In this document: positions 28,104 through 36,396 of the stretch, piece after piece | Numbering within the stretch: position 1 is the first letter of the stretch | Layout: each line of letters begins with the position of its first letter | From: Pseudomonas sp. TTU2014-080ASC | GTDB taxonomy: Bacteria; Pseudomonadota; Gammaproteobacteria; Pseudomonadales; Pseudomonadaceae | Assembly (NCBI RefSeq): GCF_001446935.1 | Contig: NZ_LKKK01000016.1 | Span: forward strand, 62,001-126,000 | Direction: 5' to 3' | Length of the DNA stretch: 64,000 nt | Translations under genes and position numbers: made by a program | The notes under the pieces: generated by a model | The model's database searches: none | Seen by the model: only the letters and a program-made list of their open reading frames with translations | Told to the model about the DNA's origin: nothing

Positions 28104-29992
28104 GGCCGGACAACTCCAGTAACGGCTGGCGGCGGGGCAAACTCCGGCTTGAGCTGACCATTTTCGTCCAGAAGCCAAGCATCCATGACCTGTTTGGCAA
28201 CCGGACCTGCGACGCCGGAACCCGATTCACCGTTCTCAACCATCACGGAAACTGCAATCTGCGGATTGTCATAGGGTGCAAACGCAACAAACAGCGCGTG
28301 GTCGCGGTGGCGCTCAGCGACCTTATTGCGGTCGTACTTCTCACCCTGCTTGATGGCAACAACCTGAGCCGTACCACTCTTACCCGCCATTCGATAGACG
28401 GCGGTATCACCGACTTTGCGGGCCGTGCCGCGCGCGCCGTGAACAACCGATTCCATGCCTTTGCGCGCATAGTCCCAGTAAGAAGGATCACGCAGCACAA
28501 TGTCCGGCATAGGGTTCGGGTCAACTGGCCTCTCGCCCTGAATGTCTTTAGCCAGATGCGGGCGAATCCATTTACCGCCGGTGGCAAGAACCGCAGTGGC
28601 CTGCGCCAACTGCAACGGCGTGGCCTGCATATAGCCCTGACCAATCCCCAGAATCACTGTTTCGCCAGGGAACCATGCCTGACGATAACGAGCCCGTTTC
28701 CAGTCGCGGGATGGCATCAGGCCGCCGGTTTCTTCAAACATGTCCAGCGCGACCCGTTGCCCAAAGCCGAAGCGGCTCATGTAATCATGCAGACGGTCGA
28801 TGCCCATCTTGTGAGCCAGCGAGTAGAAATAAGTGTCATTGGAACGGGCAATGGCCAGATCCATATCCACCCAGCCGTCACCATTACGGTTCCAGTTGCG
28901 GTACTTGTGGGAGTTATTGGGCAGTTGGAAGTAACCCGGATCAAATACGCGGGTTTGCGGTGTGACGATGCCTGCATCCAACCCCGCCACAGCGACCATT
29001 GCCTTAATGGTCGAGCCCGGCGGATAAAGCCCGCGTAAGACGCGGTTGTACAGCGGACGGTCGATGGAGTCCCGCAGGTCGGCGTAGGCCTTAAAGCCAA
29101 TACCGGTAACAAACGGGTTGGGGTCGAAACTGGGCTGACTGACCATGGCCAGTACCTCACCGGTTTGCGGCTGAATGGCCACAATGGCACCACGACGCCC
29201 ACCTAGTGCCGCCTCAGCGGCTTCCTGCAGGCGCACATCCAATGTCAGGGTGATGTCCTTGCCGGATTTCGGCTCGGTGCGATTAAGCACCCGCAGAACC
29301 CGGCCGCGGGCGTTAGTTTCAACCTCTTCATAGCCAACCTGACCATGAAGCTCCGCCTCGTAGAAGCGCTCAATACCGGTTTTACCAATATGGTGGGTGC
29401 CGCTGTACTCCACGGCATCCAGCTCTTTCAGCTCTTTCTCGTTGATGCGACCGACATAGCCAACGGAGTGGGCAAAGTGCTCACGCAGCGGGTAATGCCG
29501 CACCAGCTGTGCCGCCACTTCAACGCCTGGCAGACGGAACTGGTTCACTGCAATGCGGGCTATCTGTTCTTCAGTCAGCTCAAACAGTACGGGAACCGGT
29601 TCAAAGGGCCTGCGCCCCTGTTTTACACGGCGCTCAAACAGGGCACGGTCATCCGGCCCCAACTCCAACACCTCAACGATGACATCCAGAATCTGATGCC
29701 AATCACCGGCGCGTTCACGGGTTAGAGTTAGGCTGAAGCTGGGTCGGTTGTCAGCAATAATCACGCCATTGCGATCAAAGATCAGCCCACGGCTCGGCGG
29801 AATCGGCTGGACATGGATACGGTTATTTTCTGCCAGGGTGGTGTGGTATTCGTACTGCACCACTTGCAGGTAATACATCCGCGCCAACAGCACCATCGTC
29901 AGCAAAAGCACGATACCTGCCCCGACAAACGCGCGTTTGCGTATCAGCAGGGCATCCTTTTCGTGGTCTTTGAGGCGAATCGGCTGTGGCAT
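28100..29992 (-). CDS. mrdA: Penicillin-binding protein 2 (elongation transpeptidase)
   Basis: Cross-links peptidoglycan during elongation as RodA's partner. The 630 residues comprise a short cytoplasmic N terminus, a single membrane anchor (about 22-40), the dimerisation domain, and a transpeptidase domain with SXXK as STIK (Ser327, Lys330), ARSNDTYFY as the second motif and GKSGTAQ as the third. The ATG at 29992 gives the family length; the frame extends to 30112 but overlaps rlmH on the same strand. A 12-base gap separates it from rlmH. Confidence 0.95.
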   Translation of the reverse strand: MPQPIRLKDHEKDALLIRKRAFVGAGIVLLLTMVLLARMYYLQVVQYEYHTTLAENNRIHVQPIPPSRGLIFDRNGVIIADNRPSFSLTLTRERAGDWHQILDVIVEVLELGPDDRALFERRVKQGRRPFEPVPVLFELTEEQIARIAVNQFRLPGVEVAAQLVRHYPLREHFAHSVGYVGRINEKELKELDAVEYSGTHHIGKTGIERFYEAELHGQVGYEEVETNARGRVLRVLNRTEPKSGKDITLTLDVRLQEAAEAALGGRRGAIVAIQPQTGEVLAMVSQPSFDPNPFVTGIGFKAYADLRDSIDRPLYNRVLRGLYPPGSTIKAMVAVAGLDAGIVTPQTRVFDPGYFQLPNNSHKYRNWNRNGDGWVDMDLAIARSNDTYFYSLAHKMGIDRLHDYMSRFGFGQRVALDMFEETGGLMPSRDWKRARYRQAWFPGETVILGIGQGYMQATPLQLAQATAVLATGGKWIRPHLAKDIQGERPVDPNPMPDIVLRDPSYWDYARKGMESVVHGARGTARKVGDTAVYRMAGKSGTAQVVAIKQGEKYDRNKVAERHRDHALFVAFAPYDNPQIAVSVMVENGESGSGVAGPVAKQVMDAWLLDENGQLKPEFAPPPAVTGVVRP

Positions 29993-30003
29993 CGGTAGGC
30001 TGA

Positions 30004-30471
30004 TTATTTGTGGTATGGATGACCGGACAATACAGTCCAGGCCCGATATATCTGCTCGCCGATCAAAATCCGCACCAGCGGGTGCGGCAGAGTCAGCGGA
30101 GACAGTGACCAACGCTGTTCACTGCGGGCCTGTACTTCCGGCGCCAGCCCTTCCGGGCCGCCGACCATCAGGTTCACCGTGCGCGCATCCAGGCGCCACT
30201 TATCCAGTTCAACCGCCAACTGCTCGGTACTCCACGGCCGCCCTTGGACTTCCAACGTGACAATGCGTTCACCAGGACCGACCTTGCTCAGCATGGCTTC
30301 GCCTTCCTGACGAATCATGCGGGTCACATCCGCGTTCTTGCCGCGGGTGGTCAGAGGGATTTCCACCAAGTCGAGGGAAAGCTCTGCAGGCATACGCTTG
30401 GCGTACTCTTGCCAGCCTTCCTCAACCCAGCGCGGCATGCGTGAGCCGACTGCAATCAGTTTGATCCGCAC
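30004..30471 (-). CDS. rlmH: 23S rRNA (pseudouridine-1915-N3)-methyltransferase
   Basis: A SPOUT-class methyltransferase acting on the fully assembled 70S ribosome. The 155 residues match the RlmH length exactly, with MRIKLIAVGSRMPRWV at the start and the knot motif LMVGGPEGLAPEV. It begins with GTG at 30471. The chain rsfS-rlmH-mrdA-rodA is conserved widely; spacing to rsfS is 15 bases. Confidence 0.95.
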   Translation of the reverse strand: MRIKLIAVGSRMPRWVEEGWQEYAKRMPAELSLDLVEIPLTTRGKNADVTRMIRQEGEAMLSKVGPGERIVTLEVQGRPWSTEQLAVELDKWRLDARTVNLMVGGPEGLAPEVQARSEQRWSLSPLTLPHPLVRILIGEQIYRAWTVLSGHPYHK

Positions 30472-30486
30472 TGCGGCGTGTCCTTC

Positions 30487-30864
30487 TTACTGCTCGCCTT
30501 CACCAGTGGATTGCGCACGGCTCTGCTCAGCCCCCTGCCACAGACGCTCCAGATCGTAGAACTGGCGAGCCGTCGGCAGCATTACATGCACCACAACTTC
30601 GCCCAGATCCAGCAGCGCCCATTCGCCGGTATCCAAGCCTTCGCTGCCCAGAGGACGAACGCCCTGCTCTTTAACCTTCTCCAGCACGTTGTCGACCAGC
30701 GACTTAACGTGGCGGCTGGAGGTACCGCTGGCGATCACCATGAAATCGGTGATGCTGGTTTTGCCGCGCACATCAATGGTGATGATGTCCTGGGCCTTGA
30801 TGTCTTCCAGAGCGTCGATGGCCAGTTTGACCAGCGCTTCGCCCGCTACAGTTGCCTTTGTCAT
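30487..30864 (-). CDS. rsfS: Ribosome silencing factor RsfS
   Basis: Binds L14 on the large subunit and blocks subunit joining in starvation. The 125 residues contain the family segments IDVRGKTSITDFMVIASGTSSRHVKSL and GEWALLDLGEVVVHVM. The ATG at 30864 was preferred to 30918, which would overlap the end of nadD. Its Shine-Dalgarno is weak (GAG). The C-terminal tail is Gln/Glu-rich. Confidence 0.94.
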   Translation of the reverse strand: MTKATVAGEALVKLAIDALEDIKAQDIITIDVRGKTSITDFMVIASGTSSRHVKSLVDNVLEKVKEQGVRPLGSEGLDTGEWALLDLGEVVVHVMLPTARQFYDLERLWQGAEQSRAQSTGEGEQ

Positions 30865-30886
30865 AAATAACTCGTTTGTCTCATGT

Positions 30887-31546
30887 TCAATTCGCACCAC
30901 GGTAAAGGCCGTGGGCATGGATATAGGCCAGAACCGAATCTGGCACGAGGAAGCGTGCAGACTTCCCTTCAGCTAACAAGGTGCGAATCTGGGTCGCCGA
31001 CACCGCCAGCGGCGTTTGCCAGATAAAAGCAATTTGTCCGCCTGGCCCGGTTAGGGCCTGCGGGCTGCCAACACTGCGCGCTGCCAATAAATCGCGCAGC
31101 GCTTCCGGGGCATCGGTATCAGCATCGGGCCGCTGCAAAACCAGAATGTGGCAATGCTGCAGCAACTCTTCCCAACGATGCCAACTGGGTAAGCCACAAA
31201 AGGCATCCCAGCCCAACAGCAGAAACAACTGATCTTCTGCTGCCAGCTCACCCCGGACAGATTCCAGGGTGTCGATTGTGTAGGACGGTTTCTCGCGCAA
31301 TAACTCGCGGTCATCCACCCTTAGAACGGGGCTGTCAGCCACCGCCCGTGCAACCATGTCCAGACGCTGTTGCGCGCTGACCTTCGGCGTCGCCCGGTGA
31401 GGCGGACGCGCACTTGGAATCAGGCGCAGCTCGTCCAGTTCCAGCGTTTCAGCCACTTCCACGGCGCTACGCAGATGCCCGATATGCACAGGATCAAATG
31501 TGCCTCCGAGCAGGCCGATACGCCGGGGTTGGCTTGCTGTGCTCAT
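30887..31546 (-). CDS. nadD: Nicotinate-nucleotide adenylyltransferase
   Basis: Makes deamido-NAD from nicotinate mononucleotide and ATP in NAD biosynthesis. The 219 residues start with the nucleotidyltransferase motif GGTFDPVHIGH (14-24), and the ISATQIR-type motif appears as VSATQIRTLLAEGKSARFLV near the end. Its ATG overlaps the proA stop (TGATG), so it is coupled to proA and followed by rsfS, the standard Pseudomonas order. Confidence 0.95.
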   Translation of the reverse strand: MSTASQPRRIGLLGGTFDPVHIGHLRSAVEVAETLELDELRLIPSARPPHRATPKVSAQQRLDMVARAVADSPVLRVDDRELLREKPSYTIDTLESVRGELAAEDQLFLLLGWDAFCGLPSWHRWEELLQHCHILVLQRPDADTDAPEALRDLLAARSVGSPQALTGPGGQIAFIWQTPLAVSATQIRTLLAEGKSARFLVPDSVLAYIHAHGLYRGAN

Positions 31547-32811
31547 CAGGTACGAATATGTCCGTCGCCGAACACTACGTACTTCTCACTGGTCAGCCCT
31601 TCCAGACCTACCGGGCCACGGGCGTGCAGTTTGTCGGTGGAAATACCGATCTCAGCGCCCAAGCCATATTCAAAACCGTCCGCAAAGCGGGTCGATGCGT
31701 TAACCATCACTGAGGACGAATCCACTTCAGTAAGGAAGCGCCGAGCATCCGAGAAGTTCTCTGTGATGATCGCGTCGGTATGCTTGGAGCCGTAACGGTT
31801 GATGTGTTCGATAGCTGCATCCAGCGAATCAACAATGCGGATCGACAGGATCGGCGCGTTGTATTCGGCGTACCAATCATCTTCAGTGGCTTCCAGCACA
31901 TCAGCGCCGAGCAGCTCGCGGGTGGCCGCATCGCCGCGCAGCTCTACGCCCTTCTCGCGGTAAATAGCCGCCAGCGGCAGCAACGCTTTGTCCGCCACTT
32001 CGCGGTGGACCAGCAGGGTTTCCATGGCATTGCATGGTGAGTAACGCTGGGTTTTGGCGTTATCGGCCACGCGAATGGCTTTATCCAGATCAGCCGCTAC
32101 GTCGATGTAGACGTGGCAGACACCATCGAGATGCTTGATCACCGGCACTTTGGCTTCACGACTGATGCGTTCGATCAGACCTTTGCCGCCACGCGGAACG
32201 ATCACATCAACAAACTCCGGCATGCTGATCAGCGCACCCACTGCAGCGCGGTCGGTGGTTTCCACCACCTGAACAGCTGCCGCAGGCAAACCGGCCTGAT
32301 CAAGTCCTTGCTGAATGCAACGGGCGATGGCCTGGTTGGAGTGAATCGCCTCAGAGCCGCCGCGCAGGATGGTGGCGTTGCCGGACTTCAGACACAGGCT
32401 AGCTGCATCAATGGTCACGTTGGGTCGGGACTCATAAATGATGCCAATTACGCCCAGCGGCACACGCATTTTGCCAACCTGAATACCAGATGGCAGATAA
32501 CGCATGTCGCGGATTTCACCAATTGGGTCTGGCAGCGTCGCAACCTGACGCAGGCCTTCGATCATCGAGTCGATCACCGCTGGCGTCAGCGCCAGACGAT
32601 CAACCATAGCCGGCTCCAGGCCGTTCGCGCGGGCGGCAGCGAGGTCCAGCTCGTTGGCTTGCACCAGTTCACTGCGAGCTGCATCCAGCGCATCAGCGGC
32701 AGCCTGAAGTGCACGGTTCTTCTGAGCGGTACTGGCACGCGCCAGCACACGTGAGGCACTGCGGGCCGCTTGGCCCAGGCGGGTCATATAGTCGAGCACT
32801 GACTCAGTCAT
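31546..32811 (-). CDS. proA: Gamma-glutamyl phosphate reductase
   Basis: The second enzyme of proline synthesis, reducing gamma-glutamyl phosphate to the semialdehyde. The 421 residues have the aldehyde-dehydrogenase fold with the catalytic Cys in RYSPCNAMETLLVHR and the glutamyl-phosphate motifs VPRGGKGLIERI and KHLDGVCHVYID. The ATG at 32811 fits the family; the frame is open to 32910 but adds 33 unconserved residues. It heads the minus-strand run to lipA. Confidence 0.95.
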   Translation of the reverse strand: MTESVLDYMTRLGQAARSASRVLARASTAQKNRALQAAADALDAARSELVQANELDLAAARANGLEPAMVDRLALTPAVIDSMIEGLRQVATLPDPIGEIRDMRYLPSGIQVGKMRVPLGVIGIIYESRPNVTIDAASLCLKSGNATILRGGSEAIHSNQAIARCIQQGLDQAGLPAAAVQVVETTDRAAVGALISMPEFVDVIVPRGGKGLIERISREAKVPVIKHLDGVCHVYIDVAADLDKAIRVADNAKTQRYSPCNAMETLLVHREVADKALLPLAAIYREKGVELRGDAATRELLGADVLEATEDDWYAEYNAPILSIRIVDSLDAAIEHINRYGSKHTDAIITENFSDARRFLTEVDSSSVMVNASTRFADGFEYGLGAEIGISTDKLHARGPVGLEGLTSEKYVVFGDGHIRT

Positions 32812-32998
32812 GGTATCGGCAGATCTGGGAATTAAAAAAAGTGGTTGAGTATACCGGTCACAGGCTTCCAAGCCCAGCTTTGAACGGCAGGCGGTATACA
32901 GCACGTCCACCCCGCCCGACGGTAACGCCAGCGCGCCAAGCCCCGGCTAGCTCAGCGGGGAAACAGTGACACCAACCATCCCAGCCCCCACAAAGGTT

Positions 32999-33029
32999 AG
33001 GTAAACAAAATTGGGGCAAATGTTTACCT
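32999..33029. promoter_or_regulatory. Perfect 9-base inverted repeat before the hydrolase gene
   Basis: AGGTAAACA (32999-33007) and TGTTTACCT (33021-33029) form a perfect inverted repeat with a 13-base spacer, about 40 bases before the hydrolase start and between two divergent genes. It could be an operator for a dimeric regulator or a hairpin in the 5' leader. No regulator gene is adjacent. Confidence 0.45.
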
Positions 33030-33070
33030 TGCCGGAAAAACAACAGGCGGCTGACCGCTGGTGAATCGGC

Positions 33071-34294
33071 ATGATCTACCAAACCCATTACTGCCCTGCG
33101 TTACTGAGTGAAGCACCGCGCGTGCACCGTCTGGGTGACTGGTGCCTGCACTATCAGGCTTATTCCAGCCAGGCGCACGACACGCGCCCAGCCATCTTGC
33201 TGATTGGCGGAGCGTTCCAAAACTTCCGCTCGTTCGCCCACGAAGTCGGTGAACTGCTGGCCGATCATCCGGTAATTCTGCTCGACATGCCCAGCCAGGG
33301 CGGCAACCTGCAATTGGCACCGGAGCTGAGCCTAGAGGCACTGGCCGATCTGATTGCCGCGTTTGCTGAAGATCAGCAACTGCCAACACTGATGCCCATT
33401 GGCCTGTCCTATGGTTCGGTGCTGGCGGCCTTGTTTGCTGCGCGCCACCCGCAGCGCTGTGAACGTCTACTGCTGTCCGGCATTACCGCATTTGGCCGCT
33501 CCGGCGCACGGCTGATTCTTAACGAAGGACTGAGCCTGCTGGCAGAAGGACGCTCTGAGGCGTTCGCCCACGGCGCGGTTAACACGCTGCTCAATCCCTT
33601 GCGACTACAACAAACCGGTATTTCACCGGCTTTCCGCAAAGCACTTTTACGACAAGTTCAGCGCTTATCCCCGACAGAACAAGAACGATACCGACAAAAT
33701 AGCCTGCGCCTACTCAGCTTTCAGGGGTTTACCCAACGTCCCGAGTGCCCAACGCTGATTATTGCTGGTGAGCACGATCACTTCACCCAGCCTTGGGAGC
33801 ACGCTGAGTTTGCGGCGGCCTGCCGCGAGGCGCAGTGCGCACTGATCCACAATGCCGATCACCTGGCTCAGTTCGAACAACGCAGCGCCTGCTCTGCGCT
33901 GTTCAAACCCTTTATGCGCAACCAGCGCATTCCACAGCGCAGTGCCGGGTGCGACCTGCTCAAGCAGACGCAACTGAGCCAGTTAGACAAACGCCTGGAA
34001 CCCCGCCTAGAGCCCAGCCAGCGCCGCGCACGCCTGAGCCACGCCCATGCCGGACAGTGGCAGGTTGAGCTGAACGAACTGGGCTTTTTCGGCGGACTGC
34101 TGCACACCGATGCGCCGGTGCTGAGCGAATCCCGAGGCTGGCTTCTACACCATGAGAACCTGCCGCCGCTGCCGCTACTGCCATTGCGTCAGGATTCACG
34201 CGGACTGGCATTTGTCTTCCCGCACAGCGACGCACAGGCATGTCAGGCGTTGATCCACCGACTTAACCCGCTGCCGAGGGCAGCCTGCGCCTGA
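33071..34294 (+). CDS. Alpha/beta hydrolase with PilZ-like C-terminal region
   Basis: A 407-residue cytoplasmic protein with no signal peptide. Residues 1-290 are an alpha/beta hydrolase: oxyanion region LLIGGAFQNF, nucleophile elbow GLSYGS (Ser113), acid in AGEHDHFTQP and His in NADHLAQFE. Residues about 300-400 look like a degenerate PilZ domain: RLEPR in place of RxxxR, ELGFFGGLL where DxSxxGaxL is expected, and a closing strand-helix GLAFVFPHSDAQACQALIHRL. Two c-di-GMP contact residues would thus be replaced, so binding is doubtful. The hydrolase next to proA is conserved in Pseudomonas; the substrate is unknown. The start has only a weak GGTGA. Confidence 0.75.
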   Translation: MIYQTHYCPALLSEAPRVHRLGDWCLHYQAYSSQAHDTRPAILLIGGAFQNFRSFAHEVGELLADHPVILLDMPSQGGNLQLAPELSLEALADLIAAFAEDQQLPTLMPIGLSYGSVLAALFAARHPQRCERLLLSGITAFGRSGARLILNEGLSLLAEGRSEAFAHGAVNTLLNPLRLQQTGISPAFRKALLRQVQRLSPTEQERYRQNSLRLLSFQGFTQRPECPTLIIAGEHDHFTQPWEHAEFAAACREAQCALIHNADHLAQFEQRSACSALFKPFMRNQRIPQRSAGCDLLKQTQLSQLDKRLEPRLEPSQRRARLSHAHAGQWQVELNELGFFGGLLHTDAPVLSESRGWLLHHENLPPLPLLPLRQDSRGLAFVFPHSDAQACQALIHRLNPLPRAACA

Positions 34295-34415
34295 ACCAAG
34301 CGGATACATTGCGTTCTCCATACTGTGAACCCGTCTATCTCGGGCCTAAAACAACTGTTGGACGCCGCTTTAAAGGCGCTCTAAGCTCTGCCATCGTTTT
34401 ACCGCAGAGCCCACG

Positions 34416-35345
34416 ATGCACACTGTTTTTGCTGTTGTCCTGCCGATCTTCGCCCTGATCCTGCTGGGTTACATCTGCCGAAAAACCAATCGCCTTGGCG
34501 AACGCGCAGCCTCCGAACTCAACCGTATGGTGGTCTGGCTGTGCCTGCCAGCGCTGCTGTTTAAGGTCACCGCCACCTCCACTTGGGATGAAATCTGGCA
34601 ACCGGGTTTTGTAATCAGTGTCACCGCTGGCTGCCTGCTGATCTTTTTCGCTACACTGATCTGGCGACTCACACGCCGCCACACCTTGGTCCAAGCCAGC
34701 CTTGACGGTCTCAGCGCGTCTTATGCCAACACCGGTTATATCGGCATTCCCTTATGCCTACTGGTCTTTGGTCAGGATGGACTGGAACCGGCGCTGATCG
34801 CCTCGCTGATCGTGGTGTGTCTGCTGTTTTCGATCTCAGTAGTGTGCATTGAAGTCGGCCTGCAGAACGAGAAAAGCATCGGCCGGGCGACATTGGCAGT
34901 GAGCAAAGCCCTGGCTAAAAACCCGCTGGTGGTCTCTCCACTTGCAGGCGGCTGCTGGGCCGCAACAGGGCTGGAGCTGGCTGAGCCCGTAATGCACCTC
35001 CTCGACATGCTGGCTACTGCCACCACTCCATGCGCTTTGATATCACTGGGCTTGTTTCTCGCGCAAAAGCAGCAAGGCACAACTCACGGGGCCTGGCCGC
35101 TGGTGGCGATCAAACTGATCGCCCAGCCACTACTCACTTGGTATCTGGCTTTTGAGGTCTTTCACCTGCCCCTGCTGTGGGCGCAGGCGGCAGTCCTGCT
35201 CAGTGCCCTGCCCACCGGCACGGGCCCCTTTATGCTGGCAGAGCACTATGGCCGGGAGGCCGGAGTCGTGTCCCGCACCATTCTGCTGTCCACCCTGCTC
35301 TCCATCGCCACGCTCACCGTCTTGCTGTTCTGGATGGAGCACTAA
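34416..35345 (+). CDS. AEC-family (auxin efflux carrier type) permease
   Basis: An inner-membrane transporter of 309 residues with about ten membrane segments in two inverted halves. The AEC signature is visible: VFAVVLPIFALILLGY at the start, SYANTGYIGIPLCLLVFGQDG in the first half, and ALPTGTGPFMLAEHYG near the end. Family members move small organic acids such as malate or malonate. The ATG at 34416 is preceded by a hairpin (GCTCTGC 34385-34391, GCAGAGC 34404-34410) and only a weak ribosome site. It is followed by the c-di-GMP riboswitch leader, which belongs to the next operon. Confidence 0.88.
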   Translation: MHTVFAVVLPIFALILLGYICRKTNRLGERAASELNRMVVWLCLPALLFKVTATSTWDEIWQPGFVISVTAGCLLIFFATLIWRLTRRHTLVQASLDGLSASYANTGYIGIPLCLLVFGQDGLEPALIASLIVVCLLFSISVVCIEVGLQNEKSIGRATLAVSKALAKNPLVVSPLAGGCWAATGLELAEPVMHLLDMLATATTPCALISLGLFLAQKQQGTTHGAWPLVAIKLIAQPLLTWYLAFEVFHLPLLWAQAAVLLSALPTGTGPFMLAEHYGREAGVVSRTILLSTLLSIATLTVLLFWMEH

Positions 35346-35521
35346 AACTTCCGCTTCAGCCAGCAAGCTGTCTAGCACGTATGCCCACCCTTACTTTTAC
35401 AGAACCCCATAGCACAAACTGGTGAATTCACCGGACAAATGGCGATTTTGGAACCATCGTCACACCATTGATCGGGAGCCAACCAAAGTGTGTTTGCCAC
35501 ACCGAGGTGACGAACTAGGCT
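35346..35521. other. Gene-free stretch leading to the riboswitch
   Basis: No convincing coding sequence. It should contain the promoter of the riboswitch operon, but I see no unambiguous -10/-35 pair. Short frames on both strands lack ribosome sites. Confidence 0.5.
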
Positions 35522-35614
35522 GGATTTAGACAAAAGCAAACCTGTGTGAAAACCAGGGGCGCAAAGCCACCGATCTAAAGCCTCAAAGGCCATGACAGCG
35601 GGGTTGCCTAGACC
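35522..35614 (+). ncRNA. Cyclic-di-GMP-I (GEMM) riboswitch aptamer
   Basis: The conserved GEMM-I core is read directly: GCAAACC (35536-35542), a P1b hairpin (35541-35557) with one bulged T and a GAAA tetraloop (35548-35551), GGGCGCAAAGCCACCG (35557-35572), CTAAA (35575-35579), a short hairpin GCC-TCAAA-GGC (35580-35590), the tetraloop-receptor partner CATGA (35591-35595), and CAGCGGGGTTGCC (35596-35608). Closing helix P1 pairs 35522-35529 with 35608-35614 (seven pairs, one bulged A). These elements match the Vc2 RNA of Vibrio cholerae in order and spacing. The aptamer binds the biofilm second messenger c-di-GMP. It lies 140 bases before a four-gene GTPase/roadblock operon on the same strand. 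Confidence 0.92.
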
Positions 35615-35682
35615 GAATGAGCCACCTTCCAGTGGCGCTTTCCGCTATTTCAGCCCCTAGGCACCTCCCCTTTGAGCAGGGG
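35602..35682 (+). promoter_or_regulatory. Candidate expression platform of the riboswitch
   Basis: GG-T-TGCCTAG (35602-35611) can pair with CTAGGCACC (35657-35665): nine pairs with one bulged T. That pairing would consume the 3' half of P1 and the conserved GGGTTGCC, so it competes with the ligand-bound fold. Enclosed is a hairpin GCCAC (35621-35625) / GTGGC (35632-35636). A second hairpin, CCCCT (35667-35671) / AGGGG (35678-35682), covers a Shine-Dalgarno-like AGGGG. No T tract follows either, so control of translation or Rho access is more likely than intrinsic termination. Confidence 0.5.
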
Positions 35683-35689
35683 TAAACGG

Positions 35690-35767
35690 ATGAACAGGGT
35701 TCTGATTCACAGTGAGCCACCCAAGCTGACAGGTACGACAGTGGAGGCGGACTCATGCCTCAACTGA
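35690..35767 (+). CDS. Possible 25-residue leader peptide overlapping the next start
   Basis: An ATG at 35690 with AGGGG 7 bases upstream opens a 25-codon frame that ends 13 bases inside the following gene, in a different frame. Its ribosome site is the 3' arm of the CCCCT/AGGGG hairpin. Ribosomes ending here could re-initiate at the ATG at 35755. It may be chance; no conservation can be tested here. Confidence 0.3.
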   Translation: MNRVLIHSEPPKLTGTTVEADSCLN

Positions 35768-36396
35768 ACCAGCGGGATAATTTCACTTACGCCTTTGCGC
35801 ACCTGAACGTGCGCGATGAGGTGGTGTTCAAGTCGATTGTCGGCTTGCTGGCCGGGCGTACGCACAATCAATGGCAGCATGTGCAAAGCGGCGAGCCCGA
35901 TTTGCTGATATTGGGGGCCGACAGCAGCAACGTCAGTGCGGATCAGCGCGCCCGCGCCGTACTCAAGATTGCCTATCGGCCGACCGACAGTCATGGTCTC
36001 AGCGTCCACTGGCCGTTGCGCGCCAACGAAGTTTTCGAGCGCCTTGAGCAGGTGGCGCGGCTGCTTGAGCAGTCCACTCCTTCCACCGCGTTTAACCCCG
36101 ACAGCGCTTACAAGCTGAGCTGCTGGCCGCCCCAGGAAATTCTAGGCCGCGCGCCAGGCAACCTGCGTTTGGCCACCCTACTCGGAGCTCGCGCCCTCAG
36201 TGCCCGCGAACTTAGCGAGCGTAGCGGGATCAGCCTAGACGCCTGTCTTGAGTGCCTCAAAGCCCTGCATGACGGCGGCTTACTGTTGGCAGAGAGCAAG
36301 CCTGCACAGCCCCGTACTGAGAGTGCCCCACAGGGCTTCTTCGCCCGTTTGCGGGCCCATCTGGGCCTGTCGTCAGGCCAGACGGAGAGTCCATGA
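35755..36396 (+). CDS. Uncharacterised protein: possible pseudo-receiver plus winged helix
   Basis: A soluble 213-residue protein I cannot name. Residues about 5-110 alternate strands and helices and end in SVHWPLRANEVFERLEQVARLL, resembling the end of receiver-like domains, while PDLLILGADSSN resembles their third strand; no phospho-acceptor Asp is evident. Residues about 150-195 (LRLATLLGARALSARELSERSGISLDACLECLKALHDGGLLL) look like a winged helix. It is the first gene after the c-di-GMP riboswitch, with GGAGG 8 bases before the ATG, and overlaps the GTPase gene by 4 bases. In bacterial small-GTPase clusters a winged-helix partner is common (for example CvnC/DUF742 in Streptomyces conservons), so an adaptor role is a reasonable inference. 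Confidence 0.7.
   Translation: MPQLNQRDNFTYAFAHLNVRDEVVFKSIVGLLAGRTHNQWQHVQSGEPDLLILGADSSNVSADQRARAVLKIAYRPTDSHGLSVHWPLRANEVFERLEQVARLLEQSTPSTAFNPDSAYKLSCWPPQEILGRAPGNLRLATLLGARALSARELSERSGISLDACLECLKALHDGGLLLAESKPAQPRTESAPQGFFARLRAHLGLSSGQTESP

Noticed and set aside
35372..35593. 73-codon minus-strand frame across the riboswitch
   Set aside because: Sits on the structured aptamer, without ribosome site or family resemblance.
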